A stretch of 64,000 nucleotides of DNA from Serratia liquefaciens ATCC 27592 (lineage in GTDB: Bacteria > Pseudomonadota > Gammaproteobacteria > Enterobacterales > Enterobacteriaceae). This document shows positions 37,322 to 46,212 of this stretch, piece by piece. A model generated the notes under the pieces. The model did not search any database and was not told where the DNA came from. It was given only the letters and a program-made list of their open reading frames with translations. Positions within the stretch are counted from its first letter, which is position 1. Every line of letters begins with the position of its first letter. The stretch is taken from positions 4,030,001-4,094,000 of the forward strand of contig NC_021741.1 of assembly GCF_000422085.1 (NCBI RefSeq), in the 5' to 3' direction. The translations under genes and the position numbers were made by a program.

Positions 37322-38857
37322 TTGGCACAGAAACCGCTTGAAGGTGCTCAGCTCGCCTGGATGACGGTCGCGCTTGCCCTGGCGACCTTTATGCAGGTGC
37401 TGGACTCCACCATTGCCAACGTGGCGATCCCAACCATTGCGGGTAACCTCGGGTCTTCCAACTCGCAGGGAACCTGGGTGATCACCTCGTTTGGCGTGGC
37501 GAACGCCATTTCCATCCCGATCACCGGCTGGTTGGCAAAGCGCATCGGTGAAGTGCGGTTGTTCCTTTGGTCCACCGCGCTGTTCGTACTCGCCTCCTGG
37601 CTGTGCGGCATTTCCAACAGCCTGGGCATGCTGATCTTCTTCCGCGTGATTCAGGGTGTGGTCGCAGGGCCGTTGATCCCGCTGTCGCAGAGTCTGCTGC
37701 TGAACAACTATCCGCCCGCCAAGCGAGCGATGGCCCTGGCACTATGGTCGATGACGGTGATCGTTGCGCCCATTTTCGGGCCTATCCTCGGCGGTTATAT
37801 CAGTGACAACTATCACTGGGGCTGGATCTTCTTCATCAACATCCCGATCGGTGCCGTGGTGATCCTGGTGGCGATGTCAACGCTGAAAGGCAGGGAAACC
37901 AAAACCGAGATCAAACCGATCGATACCGTCGGTCTGGTGCTGCTGATTGTCGGTATAGGATCTTTGCAGGTGATGCTCGATCAGGGCAAGGAGCTCGACT
38001 GGTTCAACTCGACCGAGATCATCGTTCTGACGGTGGTGGCGGTGGTGGCGCTGCTGTTCCTGATTGTCTGGGAACTGACGGACGACCATCCGGTGGTGGA
38101 TTTGTCACTGTTCAAATCGCGCAACTTTACCGTCGGCTGCCTGTGTATCAGCCTGGCCTACATGCTGTACTTCGGCGCCATTGTGCTATTGCCGCAGTTG
38201 CTGCAGGAGGTTTATGGCTATACCGCCACCTGGGCAGGGCTGGCTTCGGCGCCCGTCGGGTTGATACCGGTATTGCTGTCGCCGATCATCGGCAAGTTCG
38301 GCAACCGGCTCGATATGAGACGATTGGTGACCTTCAGTTTCATTATGTATGCGGTGTGCTTCTACTGGCGCGCCTATACCTTTGAACCGGGAATGGACTT
38401 TGGCGCCTCGGCCTGGCCGCAGTTTATTCAGGGCTTCGCCATCGCCTGCTTCTTTATGCCATTGACCACCATTACGCTGTCCGGCCTGCCGCCCGAGCGC
38501 ATGGCGGCGGCATCGAGCCTGTCGAACTTTACTCGAACACTGGCGGGGTCGATCGGGACATCGATCACCACGACCTTGTGGACCCAGCGAGAATCGCAGC
38601 ATCACTCGCAGCTGACGGAGTTTGTGAATCCTTACAACCCGCAGTCGCAAGAGATGTACCGACAGTTGGAACAAATTGGCATGAGCAAGCAGCAGGCCTC
38701 GGCCTACATCGCCAACGAGATCACCGCGCAGGGGCTGATTATCTCCGCCAACGAGATCTTCTGGCTGTCGGCCGGGGTGTTCCTGATCCTGCTGGTGCTG
38801 GTCTGGGTGGCGAAACCGCCGTTCAGCTCCGGCGGTGGGGGCGGCGGCGCTCACTAA
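37322..38857 (+). CDS. emrB: EmrB, 14-helix MFS multidrug exporter
   Basis: A 511-residue DHA2-family transporter, nearly colinear with E. coli EmrB: QVLDSTIANVAIPTIAGNLG, GTWVITSFGVANAISIP, the motif-C stretch IVAPIFGPILGGYIS and the GGGGGGAH tail. It exports uncouplers, nalidixic acid and similar compounds. It seems to start at TTG 37322 (MAQKPLEGAQ) with GGAGG ten bases upstream. Last gene of the operon; a strong terminator follows. Confidence 0.95.
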   Translation: MAQKPLEGAQLAWMTVALALATFMQVLDSTIANVAIPTIAGNLGSSNSQGTWVITSFGVANAISIPITGWLAKRIGEVRLFLWSTALFVLASWLCGISNSLGMLIFFRVIQGVVAGPLIPLSQSLLLNNYPPAKRAMALALWSMTVIVAPIFGPILGGYISDNYHWGWIFFINIPIGAVVILVAMSTLKGRETKTEIKPIDTVGLVLLIVGIGSLQVMLDQGKELDWFNSTEIIVLTVVAVVALLFLIVWELTDDHPVVDLSLFKSRNFTVGCLCISLAYMLYFGAIVLLPQLLQEVYGYTATWAGLASAPVGLIPVLLSPIIGKFGNRLDMRRLVTFSFIMYAVCFYWRAYTFEPGMDFGASAWPQFIQGFAIACFFMPLTTITLSGLPPERMAAASSLSNFTRTLAGSIGTSITTTLWTQRESQHHSQLTEFVNPYNPQSQEMYRQLEQIGMSKQQASAYIANEITAQGLIISANEIFWLSAGVFLILLVLVWVAKPPFSSGGGGGGAH

Positions 38858-38871
38858 ACCAGAGAAAGCAA

Positions 38872-38899
38872 AACGGGCGCCCAGAGGCGCCCGTTTTTT
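38872..38899 (+). terminator. emr operon terminator
   Basis: A 10-bp GC-rich stem, AACGGGCGCC with GGCGCCCGTT, four-base loop, followed by TTTTT. It may also stop transcripts from the convergent yfiF. Confidence 0.9.
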
Positions 38900-38929
38900 A
38901 TTTATACCGTTGCAGCCAGGCGACGGATA

Positions 38930-40030
38930 TTAAGCCTGGTTTTGACGCCACCAATCGGCCAGCAAAATGCCGGTCGCGACCGATACGTTCAGGCTTTCTA
39001 CCTTGCCGGTACCGCCGATAGACACGTTCATATCACCCTGCTGCCAGGCGCTGTCGCTCAGGCCATCACGCTCCTGCCCCAACACCAGCACCATTTTGGC
39101 CGGCAGCTTAGCCTGTGCCAATGGGGTGCCTTTATGGCTAGAAGTGGTCACGATGGCGTAACCGGCCTTGCGGAAAGTATCCAGCACCGACAGGAAGTCA
39201 TCTGCGCTGATCGCCTTGATGTGTTCCGCGCCGCCTTCTGCGGTACGTACCGCCGCACCGGACTCCAGCAATGCCGGATCCTGCAACAGAACGCCATTCA
39301 CGCCAAAGTGTGCGCAAGAACGGACGATAGCGCCCAGGTTGTGCGGGTTGCCCACCTCTTCCAATGCCAGCACGCAGTCTTTCGCCGGTGCTTCTTTCAG
39401 ATAGGTTTGCGCATCCAGGCCCTGACGTTTTTTGATCAGGAAGCATACGCCGCCGTGGTGCTCGGTGCCGGACGCTTTGGCCAGCTCTTCTTCATCTACC
39501 ACGTGGTAGGCTTTGCGGTTGGCTGCCATCCAGCGCAGCGCTTCACGAAAACGCGGCGTGACCGACTGCACGAACCAGGCGCGGACGATCGCGTCCGGAC
39601 GGCTGGCAAACAGCGCCTGACAGGCGTTTTCACCGTACACGCGGGTTTCTTCCGCACGCTGGCGACGCAGTTGCTCTGGATCGATAAAGCTTTTGCCGCT
39701 GATGCCACCGTGATCGAACGCCGGTTCTTCTTCCGGACCACGAGACACGGTTTTCCATGGCGAATCATAACCGCCACGGTCTTCAGTACGCGCTGGACGG
39801 CGAGGACGATCGCTTTCACTGCGGCGGGAATCAGAGCCAGAGCCACGGCGATCGTTGTTACCGCGCGGCTTGTCCTGCCCGGTACGGCCCGAAGAGCGAG
39901 CACCGTCTGCCGGACGGCCTTTGCCGGCCGGACGCTTATTCTTGTTACGGTCGTCGCCGTTACTGTCGTCGTCACTGCGGACGTACATCACTTTAACTTT
40001 ACCGTTCTTGCCACTAAATGAATCGTTCAT
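38930..40030 (-). CDS. yfiF: YfiF, SpoU-family tRNA/rRNA methyltransferase
   Basis: A 366-residue protein. The first ~110 residues are an unstructured Arg/Asp/Ser/Gly-rich segment ([20 protein letters not shown]), followed by a SpoU substrate-binding domain and a C-terminal SPOUT domain with the three motifs [23 protein letters not shown] and [13 protein letters not shown]. The E. coli counterpart YfiF is an uncharacterised SPOUT methyltransferase. ATG 40030 ([10 protein letters not shown]) has GGAGAAG upstream; five more codons are open. It is divergent from trxC, as in E. coli. Confidence 0.9.
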   Translation of the reverse strand: MNDSFSGKNGKVKVMYVRSDDDSNGDDRNKNKRPAGKGRPADGARSSGRTGQDKPRGNNDRRGSGSDSRRSESDRPRRPARTEDRGGYDSPWKTVSRGPEEEPAFDHGGISGKSFIDPEQLRRQRAEETRVYGENACQALFASRPDAIVRAWFVQSVTPRFREALRWMAANRKAYHVVDEEELAKASGTEHHGGVCFLIKKRQGLDAQTYLKEAPAKDCVLALEEVGNPHNLGAIVRSCAHFGVNGVLLQDPALLESGAAVRTAEGGAEHIKAISADDFLSVLDTFRKAGYAIVTTSSHKGTPLAQAKLPAKMVLVLGQERDGLSDSAWQQGDMNVSIGGTGKVESLNVSVATGILLADWWRQNQA

Positions 40031-40125
40031 TTTCTTCTCCACCAACGCGCAGGGCGCGAAGATTACCTGATGTTGGGGTGCTAAGCCACCTACTTGCGCT
40101 AAAAGCTAACAACTATCGTATTCAT

Positions 40126-40145
40126 TGAACAAACCTCTTTGTTCA
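40126..40145. promoter_or_regulatory. Palindrome overlapping the trxC promoter
   Basis: TGAACAAA-CCTC-TTTGTTCA, 8-bp perfect arms. TTCATTGA also occurs as a direct repeat at 40121 and 40142, 21 bp apart. The right arm overlaps a candidate trxC -35 (TTGTTC, 40139-40144), 17 bases from GATAAT (40162-40167). A regulator could bind here; which one is unknown. Confidence 0.5.
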
Positions 40146-40238
40146 TTGACGCGCTTTTAACGATAATAAGCAGCATTAAAGATACATCTCCGCAACCCGA
40201 ATGCGGTATGTCGTGCTTTCCCAGTATCCGAGGTCATC

Positions 40239-40658
40239 ATGAATACAGTCTGTCCCGCTTGTAATGCCACCAACCGCGTACCTGAAGATCGTGTGGCTGA
40301 CGGCGCAAAATGCGGCCGTTGCGGCCATGCGCTTTTTGACGGTGAAGTGATCAATGCCACCGCCGCGACACTGGACGCGCTGCTGCAGGATGGCCTGCCG
40401 GTGGTGGTCGACTTTTGGGCACCGTGGTGTGGCCCTTGCGTCAGCTTTGCGCCGATCTTCGAAGACGTTGCCGAAGAGCGCGCCGGTAAAGTCCGCTTCG
40501 TAAAAGTGAATACCGAAGCTGAACCGGAACTGAGCGCCCGTTTCCGCATCCGCAGCATCCCGACCATTATGCTCTTCCGCGACGGAAAAATGGTCGACAT
40601 GCTCAATGGCGCCATGCCGAAAACGCCGTTTGATAACTGGCTCAATGAACTAGTTTAA
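40239..40658 (+). CDS. trxC: Thioredoxin 2 (TrxC)
   Basis: A 139-residue zinc thioredoxin. The N-terminal zinc site is C5/C8 and C25/C28 (CPAC..CGRC); the redox centre is WCGPC (C64, C67) in a classical thioredoxin fold to the end. E. coli TrxC reduces disulfides under oxidative stress and is OxyR-controlled; the promoter here has a palindrome but not an obvious OxyR ATAG-N7-CTAT site. A terminator with a T-run follows. Confidence 0.95.
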   Translation: MNTVCPACNATNRVPEDRVADGAKCGRCGHALFDGEVINATAATLDALLQDGLPVVVDFWAPWCGPCVSFAPIFEDVAEERAGKVRFVKVNTEAEPELSARFRIRSIPTIMLFRDGKMVDMLNGAMPKTPFDNWLNELV

Positions 40659-40715
40659 CGCAGAAAGTCCAGGCGGTGTTGCCCATTGTGAATAACACCG
40701 CCGCATTTCAAACCG

Positions 40716-40742
40716 GCCCGAACGCTCCCGTCGGGCTTTTTT
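40716..40742 (+). terminator. trxC terminator
   Basis: GCCCGA pairs with TCGGGC, followed by six T. The terminator is only 36 bases before the tapT start codon. Confidence 0.85.
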
Positions 40743-40777
40743 CTGCGTTACAATGGCGTTTTTTCCCCGGGATCTTT

Positions 40778-41473
40778 ATGACCGACAACGCCGTACTTCG
40801 CCTGCGCCAGTTTCGCCTGGAACGATCAACCCGCCCTTTTCTGGCGCGTGGCAACCGCATTACGCGTTGTCAGGGGTGTCTGCTGCCACAAAAAAATTGC
40901 CTGTGTGACACTATCCAGCCGCAGCCGGCCGCCAGCCGTTTTTGCCTGATCATGTTTGGCGCAGAACCGCTCAAACCAAGCAATACCGGCAGATTGATCG
41001 CCGATATTCTGCCGGATACCCAGGCGTTTCTTTGGTCGCGTACCGAGGTTGACCCTGGCCTGCTGGCGGCGATTAACGATCCCGAACGTCAGCCTTACGT
41101 GGTGTTTCCCGCATCTTATGCCGCCCCTGAACGACCGGTATTCAGCGAACTGCCCGTCGGTGGCAAACCGCCGCTGTTTATTATGCTCGACGGCACCTGG
41201 ACCGAGGCGAGCAAGATGTTCCGCAAAAGCCCGTACCTCAATCAGTTTCCGGTGTTTTCGCTCAATGTTACCGCCGCCTCAAATTACCAACTGCGTGAAG
41301 CCAGCCGCACCGAGCAGCACTGCACCGCGGAAGTGGCGACAGCGCTGTTGCAACAGGCCGGTGATACCGCCGCGGCCGACGGCCTGGCTGAGCATTTTCG
41401 CTACTTCCGTCAACAGTATCTGGCAGGGAAACCTACTCGCCCGGAGGCACCGGTCACAGCAAAGCCGTTGTAA
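40778..41473 (+). CDS. tapT: TapT (YfiP), tRNA-uridine aminocarboxypropyltransferase
   Basis: A 231-residue DTW-domain enzyme that adds the acp group to uridine 47 of tRNAs, using SAM. The N-terminal cysteine cluster CQGC..CLC (C31, C34, C41, C43) and the DTW-type motif LDGTWTEASKMFRKSPYL (about 137-154) are intact. ATG 40778 is chosen because the fold begins there (MTDNAVLRLR); the ribosome binding site is poor. The longer frame to 40676 would translate through the trxC terminator and is rejected. Confidence 0.9.
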   Translation: MTDNAVLRLRQFRLERSTRPFLARGNRITRCQGCLLPQKNCLCDTIQPQPAASRFCLIMFGAEPLKPSNTGRLIADILPDTQAFLWSRTEVDPGLLAAINDPERQPYVVFPASYAAPERPVFSELPVGGKPPLFIMLDGTWTEASKMFRKSPYLNQFPVFSLNVTAASNYQLREASRTEQHCTAEVATALLQQAGDTAAADGLAEHFRYFRQQYLAGKPTRPEAPVTAKPL

Positions 41474-41503
41474 AACGCCTAGAATCAAGTCGGTAACGTT
41501 GCC

Positions 41504-41630
41504 TATAGCCAATAGCATTCGAAAGACAGGTAGGCGGCAACTGAACGAATCCCAGGGAGCTTAGTTAACTAAGTGACCAGGGTGAGAGAGGGCAGCCAAC
41601 ACCCCTGTCTTTTGAAGGATAACGGATATA
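41504..41630. repeat. ERIC element (127 bp) in the patZ leader
   Basis: A full-length Enterobacterial Repetitive Intergenic Consensus element. It has the expected 127-bp length with TATA-type ends (TATAGCC... and ...GGATATA) and the central block GAATCCCAGGGAGCTT followed by AACTAAGTGACCAGGGTGAG, close to the sequences targeted by the ERIC1R and ERIC2 typing primers. It ends one base before the AAGGAG ribosome binding site of patZ, so it forms most of the 5' untranslated region or its upstream flank. Confidence 0.9.
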
Positions 41631-41642
41631 AAGGAGCCGTGC

Positions 41643-44291
41643 ATGAGCCAGCGAGGGTTAGAAGCGCTTTTACGTCCTAAATCGATTGCCGTTCTCGGCG
41701 CTTCACAGCAGCCTGGCCGCGCCGGCAACCTGATGATGAGCAACCTGCTGGCCGGCGGCTTCAACGGGCCGGTCATGCCCGTCACGCCGCGTTATAAGGC
41801 GGTATGCGGAGTCATGGCCTACCCGGACGTCGCCAGCCTGCCGCTCAGCCCCGATCTGGCCATACTGTGTACCCATGCGCATCGCAATCTGGCCTTGATT
41901 GAGGATTTGGGCAAACGCGGCTGCAAAACGGCCATTGTGCTCTCCTCGCCGCCAGAACAGTTCGCCGAGCTGAAAACCTGCGCGCAGCGTTATTCGATGC
42001 GCCTGCTGGGGCCGAACAGCCTGGGCCTGCTGGCCCCCTGGCAAGGCATCAACGCCAGTTTCTCGCCGGTACCGATCCTGAAGGGCAAGCTGGCGTTTAT
42101 TTCCCAGTCCGCCGCGGTGGCCAATACCATTCTCGACTGGGCACAGCAACGCGAAGTCGGCTTTTCCTATTTTATCGCGCTGGGCGACAGCCTGGATATT
42201 GACGTCGACGACCTGCTGGATTTTCTGGCACGCGACAGTAAAACCAGCGCCATCCTGCTGTATCTGGAAAACATCAGCGATGCGCGCCGCTTTTTATCTG
42301 CCTCGCGCAGTGCTTCGCGCAACAAACCCATTCTGGTGGTCAAAAGCGGACGCAGTCAGCAGGCCCAGCTGTTGCTAAACAGTCAGCAGGGGCTAGATGC
42401 CGCTTACGATGCCGCAATCCAACGCGCCGGTTTACTGCGCGTACAGGATACCCACGAGCTGTTCTCGGCAGTGGAAACGCTGAGCCATATGCATCCGTTG
42501 CGCGGAGAGCGGTTGATGATCGTCAGCAACGGTGCGGCACCGGCGGCAATGGCGTTGGACGAACTGCTGGGGCGCAACGGCAAGCTGGCGCCGCTGGGAG
42601 ACGAGATCCTGGCGCAGTTGGGTGACGCCTTGCCCGACTTTATACGCGCCGGCAACCCGATTGACCTGCGAGACGATGCAACACCGCAGCGCTATCTGGC
42701 GGCGGTCAAGACCCTGCTCGACAGCCACGACTACGACGCTTTATTGCTGATCCACGCTCCTAGCGCGGCAGCCCCAGGCACCCTGACCGCCGAACGTATT
42801 ATCGAGGCCGTGCGTCAGCACCCGCGTGGCAAACGCGTGACTTTGCTGACCAACTGGTGCGGCGAGTACTCTTCGCAAGAAGCCCGCCGGTTATTTACCG
42901 AAGCCGGTATTCCCACCTACCGAACGCCGGAAGGTGCAGTAACCGCATTTATGCATATGGTGGAATATCGCCGTAATCAGAAACAGCTTAAAGAAACCCC
43001 GGCGCTTCCGGTCGGTCTGACGGCCAACACCGCCGACGCTCACCGATTGATTCAGCAGGCGCTGGCGGAAGGCGCAACGCAGCTCGATACCCACGAGGTA
43101 CAGTCGATTCTAAAGGCCTATGACCTGACGACGCTGCCTACCTGGATTGCCGAAGACAGCGCCGAAGCCGTGCATATTGCCGAGCAAATTGGCTATCCGG
43201 TGGCCCTGAAGCTGCGCTCCCCCGATATTCCGCACAAGTCTGAAGTTCAGGGCGTAATGCTCTATTTGCGCACCGCTACCGAGGTACAACGCGCCGCTGA
43301 GGCAATTCTCGACCGCGTTAAACGTACCTATCCACAAGCGCGCATTCACGGCCTGCTGGTTCAGAGCATGGCCAACCGCGCCGGAGCGCAGGAGCTTCGT
43401 ATCGCGGTGGAGCAAGATGCCATTTTCGGCCCGCTGATCATGCTGGGTGAAGGCGGTATCGAATGGCGCCAGGAAAATCAGGTCGCCGTAGCGCTGCCGC
43501 CGCTGAATATGGCGCTGGCGCGTTATCTGGTATTGCAGGCGGTGAAAGGCGGAAAAATTCGCGGCCGCAGCGCTTTACGACCGCTGGATATCCCTGGACT
43601 GAGCCGCTTGCTGGTGCAGGTGTCCAATCTGATCCTCGACTGCCCGGAAATTACCCGTCTGGATATCCACCCGGTTCTGGCCTCTGGCAGCGAATTCACC
43701 CTGCTCGACGTTTCAATGCAGCTTGCTCCGTTCGAAGGTGATCCGCAGGCACGGCTGGCGATCCGTCCTTACCCTCATGAGCTGGAAGAAACCATCGGAT
43801 TGAAAGACGGATCGCAATGCCTGTTCAGGCCAATCCTGCCGGAAGATGAACCCGCACTGAAACACTTTATCGATCGCGTGACCAAGGAAGATCTCTACTA
43901 TCGCTACTTCAGTGAGATCAACGAGTTTACCCATGACGATTTGGCTAACATGACGCAGATCGACTACGATCGGGAGATGGCTTTTGTCGCGGTGCGGGAT
44001 GACCAAATCATTGGCGTAACACGTGCCCTCTCCGACCCGGATAATACCGACGCGGAATTTGCCGTGCTGGTGCGTTCAGATTTGAAAGGGCTCGGTTTGG
44101 GGCGCCAACTGTTGGAAAAAATGATTGCCTATGCCCGCGCCCACGGGTTGGCCCGCCTGACCGGCATCACCATGCCTAATAACCGCGGAATGATAACGCT
44201 GGCGCAACGGCTGGGCTTTGGCATCGATGTGCAGCTTGAGGACGGTATCGTCAATTTGACCCTGCCGCTGCAGGCGGAAGAAGCGCAGTGA
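41643..44291 (+). CDS. patZ: PatZ (YfiQ/Pka), protein lysine acetyltransferase
   Basis: An 882-residue fusion, the full family length. It begins with an NDP-forming acyl-CoA-synthetase-like CoA-binding part (KSIAVLGASQQPGRAGNLM at about 13-31, then a succinyl-CoA-ligase-like region with FISQSAAVANTILDWA) and an ATP-grasp-like section about 480-700. It ends with a GNAT domain (about 720-882) holding LGLGRQLLEKMI. The synthetase part is catalytically degenerate in PatZ/Pat proteins and senses acetyl-CoA; the GNAT acetylates Acs and other enzymes. ATG 41643 follows AAGGAG that abuts an ERIC element. Confidence 0.95.
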   Translation: MSQRGLEALLRPKSIAVLGASQQPGRAGNLMMSNLLAGGFNGPVMPVTPRYKAVCGVMAYPDVASLPLSPDLAILCTHAHRNLALIEDLGKRGCKTAIVLSSPPEQFAELKTCAQRYSMRLLGPNSLGLLAPWQGINASFSPVPILKGKLAFISQSAAVANTILDWAQQREVGFSYFIALGDSLDIDVDDLLDFLARDSKTSAILLYLENISDARRFLSASRSASRNKPILVVKSGRSQQAQLLLNSQQGLDAAYDAAIQRAGLLRVQDTHELFSAVETLSHMHPLRGERLMIVSNGAAPAAMALDELLGRNGKLAPLGDEILAQLGDALPDFIRAGNPIDLRDDATPQRYLAAVKTLLDSHDYDALLLIHAPSAAAPGTLTAERIIEAVRQHPRGKRVTLLTNWCGEYSSQEARRLFTEAGIPTYRTPEGAVTAFMHMVEYRRNQKQLKETPALPVGLTANTADAHRLIQQALAEGATQLDTHEVQSILKAYDLTTLPTWIAEDSAEAVHIAEQIGYPVALKLRSPDIPHKSEVQGVMLYLRTATEVQRAAEAILDRVKRTYPQARIHGLLVQSMANRAGAQELRIAVEQDAIFGPLIMLGEGGIEWRQENQVAVALPPLNMALARYLVLQAVKGGKIRGRSALRPLDIPGLSRLLVQVSNLILDCPEITRLDIHPVLASGSEFTLLDVSMQLAPFEGDPQARLAIRPYPHELEETIGLKDGSQCLFRPILPEDEPALKHFIDRVTKEDLYYRYFSEINEFTHDDLANMTQIDYDREMAFVAVRDDQIIGVTRALSDPDNTDAEFAVLVRSDLKGLGLGRQLLEKMIAYARAHGLARLTGITMPNNRGMITLAQRLGFGIDVQLEDGIVNLTLPLQAEEAQ

Positions 44292-44444
44292 CCTGTGTCG
44301 CAATGCGCTACGAATCCACCACTTAACGCCAAAACATACGCACAATCGGGACAACTAGTGGTATTATCGCCCGATTATTCGATTTACTGTTTTCCCATAT
44401 TTGGCGTTCCGGCCATCTAATCATGAGAGAAGAAGCGCACTGTG

Positions 44445-45800
44445 ATGTTGTCAAAATTTAAACGTAGCAAACATCAACAACACCTTGCACAACTGCCCAA
44501 ACTCCCCCAGACGGTAGCTGATGTACGTACTTTGTACACACCGTCTGATTACCGTGCCACGCTGCTGGAATTGATCGCTAACGCCACCCAACGCATTTAT
44601 CTGGTCGCTCTGTATCTGGAGCATGACGACGCCGGACGCGATATTCTCAACGCGCTTTATCAAGCCAAGCAGCGGTGCCCGGCGCTGGAGATTTGCATTC
44701 TGGTCGACTGGCATCGTGCCCAGCGTGGGCGCATCGGCGCCGCGGCCGCCAATACCAACGCCGATTGGTATTGCTCAATGGCAGACCAGCACCCAGAGCT
44801 TGCCGTGCCAATCTACGGCGTGCCGGTGAATACCCGCGAAGCCCTGGGCGTGTTGCACCTGAAAGGTTTTGTGATCGACGATACCGTGGTTTACAGCGGT
44901 GCCAGCATCAATGACGTTTACCTGCATCAGCATGAGAAATACCGCTACGATCGTTACCAGTTGATCACCAATGGCGAATTGGCCAATACCATGATCGATT
45001 ACATCAAGCAGCACCTGCTGACCGCCGGTGCCGTGCAACGTTTGGATCGTGACGATCGTCCCAAGAGCCCGGAGATCAAAAACGAAACTCGCTTATTTCG
45101 TTTCGGTCTGCGCCGAGCCGGTTATCAGTTTCGCAACCAGGCAGGCAACGATGAGCTGGCGGTAACGCCGCTGGTTGGGCTGGGTAAGCAAAGCGTGTTG
45201 AATAAAACCATTCACCATCTGATGTCCTGTGCCGATCAGAAACTGACGCTGTGCACCCCTTACTTCAACCTGCCGGCCCTGCTGGTGCGCAATATCATCT
45301 ATCTGCTGCGCCAAGGCAAACAGGTGGAAATTATTGTGGGCGACAAAACCGCCAATGATTTCTATATTCCGGAAGATCAGCCGTTCAAAATTATCGGCGC
45401 CCTGCCTTATCTGTACGAAATCAACCTGCGACGCTTTCTCAGCCGCCTGCAGCGCTATGTCGATACCGGCCAGTTGATTGTTCGCCTGTGGAAAGACGGC
45501 GATAACAGCTACCACCTGAAAGGCATGTGGGTGGATGACGAATGGCAGTTGATTACCGGTAATAACCTTAATCCGCGCGCCTGGCGACTGGATCTGGAAA
45601 ATGCCATTCTGATCCACGATCCCAAGCAGGAGATGCGTGAGCAACGGCATAAAGAGCTGGAGTGCATCCGCACTCACACCACCGTCGTGGGGAACTACCT
45701 AGAACTGCAAAGCATCCAGCAGTACCCGATCAAAGTGCGCAAGTTGATCCGCCGCCTGCGCCGTATCCGTATTGACCGGTTGATTAGCCGTATACTGTAA
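44445..45800 (+). CDS. pssA: PssA, CDP-diacylglycerol-serine O-phosphatidyltransferase
   Basis: A 451-residue phospholipase-D superfamily enzyme that makes phosphatidylserine, precursor of phosphatidylethanolamine. Both HKD-like motifs are visible: VLHLKGFVIDDTVVYSGASIND and YHLKGMWVDDEWQLITGNNLNPRAW. The basic C-terminus IRRLRRIRIDRLISRIL matches E. coli PssA. ATG 44445 (MLSKFKRSK) matches the E. coli start; a GTG one codon upstream is possible. A terminator follows before yfiM. Confidence 0.97.
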   Translation: MLSKFKRSKHQQHLAQLPKLPQTVADVRTLYTPSDYRATLLELIANATQRIYLVALYLEHDDAGRDILNALYQAKQRCPALEICILVDWHRAQRGRIGAAAANTNADWYCSMADQHPELAVPIYGVPVNTREALGVLHLKGFVIDDTVVYSGASINDVYLHQHEKYRYDRYQLITNGELANTMIDYIKQHLLTAGAVQRLDRDDRPKSPEIKNETRLFRFGLRRAGYQFRNQAGNDELAVTPLVGLGKQSVLNKTIHHLMSCADQKLTLCTPYFNLPALLVRNIIYLLRQGKQVEIIVGDKTANDFYIPEDQPFKIIGALPYLYEINLRRFLSRLQRYVDTGQLIVRLWKDGDNSYHLKGMWVDDEWQLITGNNLNPRAWRLDLENAILIHDPKQEMREQRHKELECIRTHTTVVGNYLELQSIQQYPIKVRKLIRRLRRIRIDRLISRIL

Positions 45801-45825
45801 TCCCGCTATAATTTAGCTATCGCAG

Positions 45826-45849
45826 ACCCCGGCCTATGCCGGGGTTTTT
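45826..45849 (+). terminator. pssA terminator
   Basis: ACCCCGGC pairs with GCCGGGGT around CTAT, followed by TTTT, 26 bases after the pssA stop. Confidence 0.9.
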
Positions 45850-45878
45850 ATGTGTCATGACAACAGGATGTTTTCATT

Positions 45879-46211
45879 ATGCGCCCACTCCGCTGCCTGG
45901 CCGTGCTCCCCTTTCTATTGCTCACCAGCGGCTGTACCCACCTGGCAAATGACAGCTGGACCGGGAAAGACAAGGCACAACACTTTGTCGCCTCTGCGGC
46001 TTTCGCTGCCGCCGGTGCGGCTTATGGCGATCATCAAAACTGGAATGAGGCACGCAGCCGCAGCTTTGGCCTGATGTTTTCAATCGGGCTCGGCGCCGCC
46101 AAAGAACTGTATGACAGTCGCGAAGGCGGCACCGGCTGGAGTTGGAAAGATTTTGCCTGGGATGTCGCGGGAGCAGCGACCGGCTATAGCCTTTACCACG
46201 CAACCCGCTGA
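45879..46211 (+). CDS. yfiM: YfiM, putative lipoprotein (DUF2279)
   Basis: A 110-residue lipoprotein: the signal peptide ends in the lipobox LLTSG-C (Cys 19), then [27 protein letters not shown] and a [33 protein letters not shown] segment that is well conserved in YfiM. Hydrophobic stretches in the mature part suggest membrane association. The function is unknown. It lies between pssA and kgtP as in E. coli; its stop is one base from the convergent kgtP stop. Confidence 0.88.
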   Translation: MRPLRCLAVLPFLLLTSGCTHLANDSWTGKDKAQHFVASAAFAAAGAAYGDHQNWNEARSRSFGLMFSIGLGAAKELYDSREGGTGWSWKDFAWDVAGAATGYSLYHATR

Positions 46212-46212
46212 T

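Noticed and set aside
38942..40021. 359-codon frame antisense to yfiF
   Set aside because: It mirrors the whole yfiF gene, whose SPOUT motifs are unmistakable; the Arg-rich low-complexity N-terminus keeps the opposite strand open. No family resemblance.
40676..40777. N-terminal extension of tapT
   Set aside because: It would translate through the trxC terminator and has no homology; the DTW protein begins at 40778.
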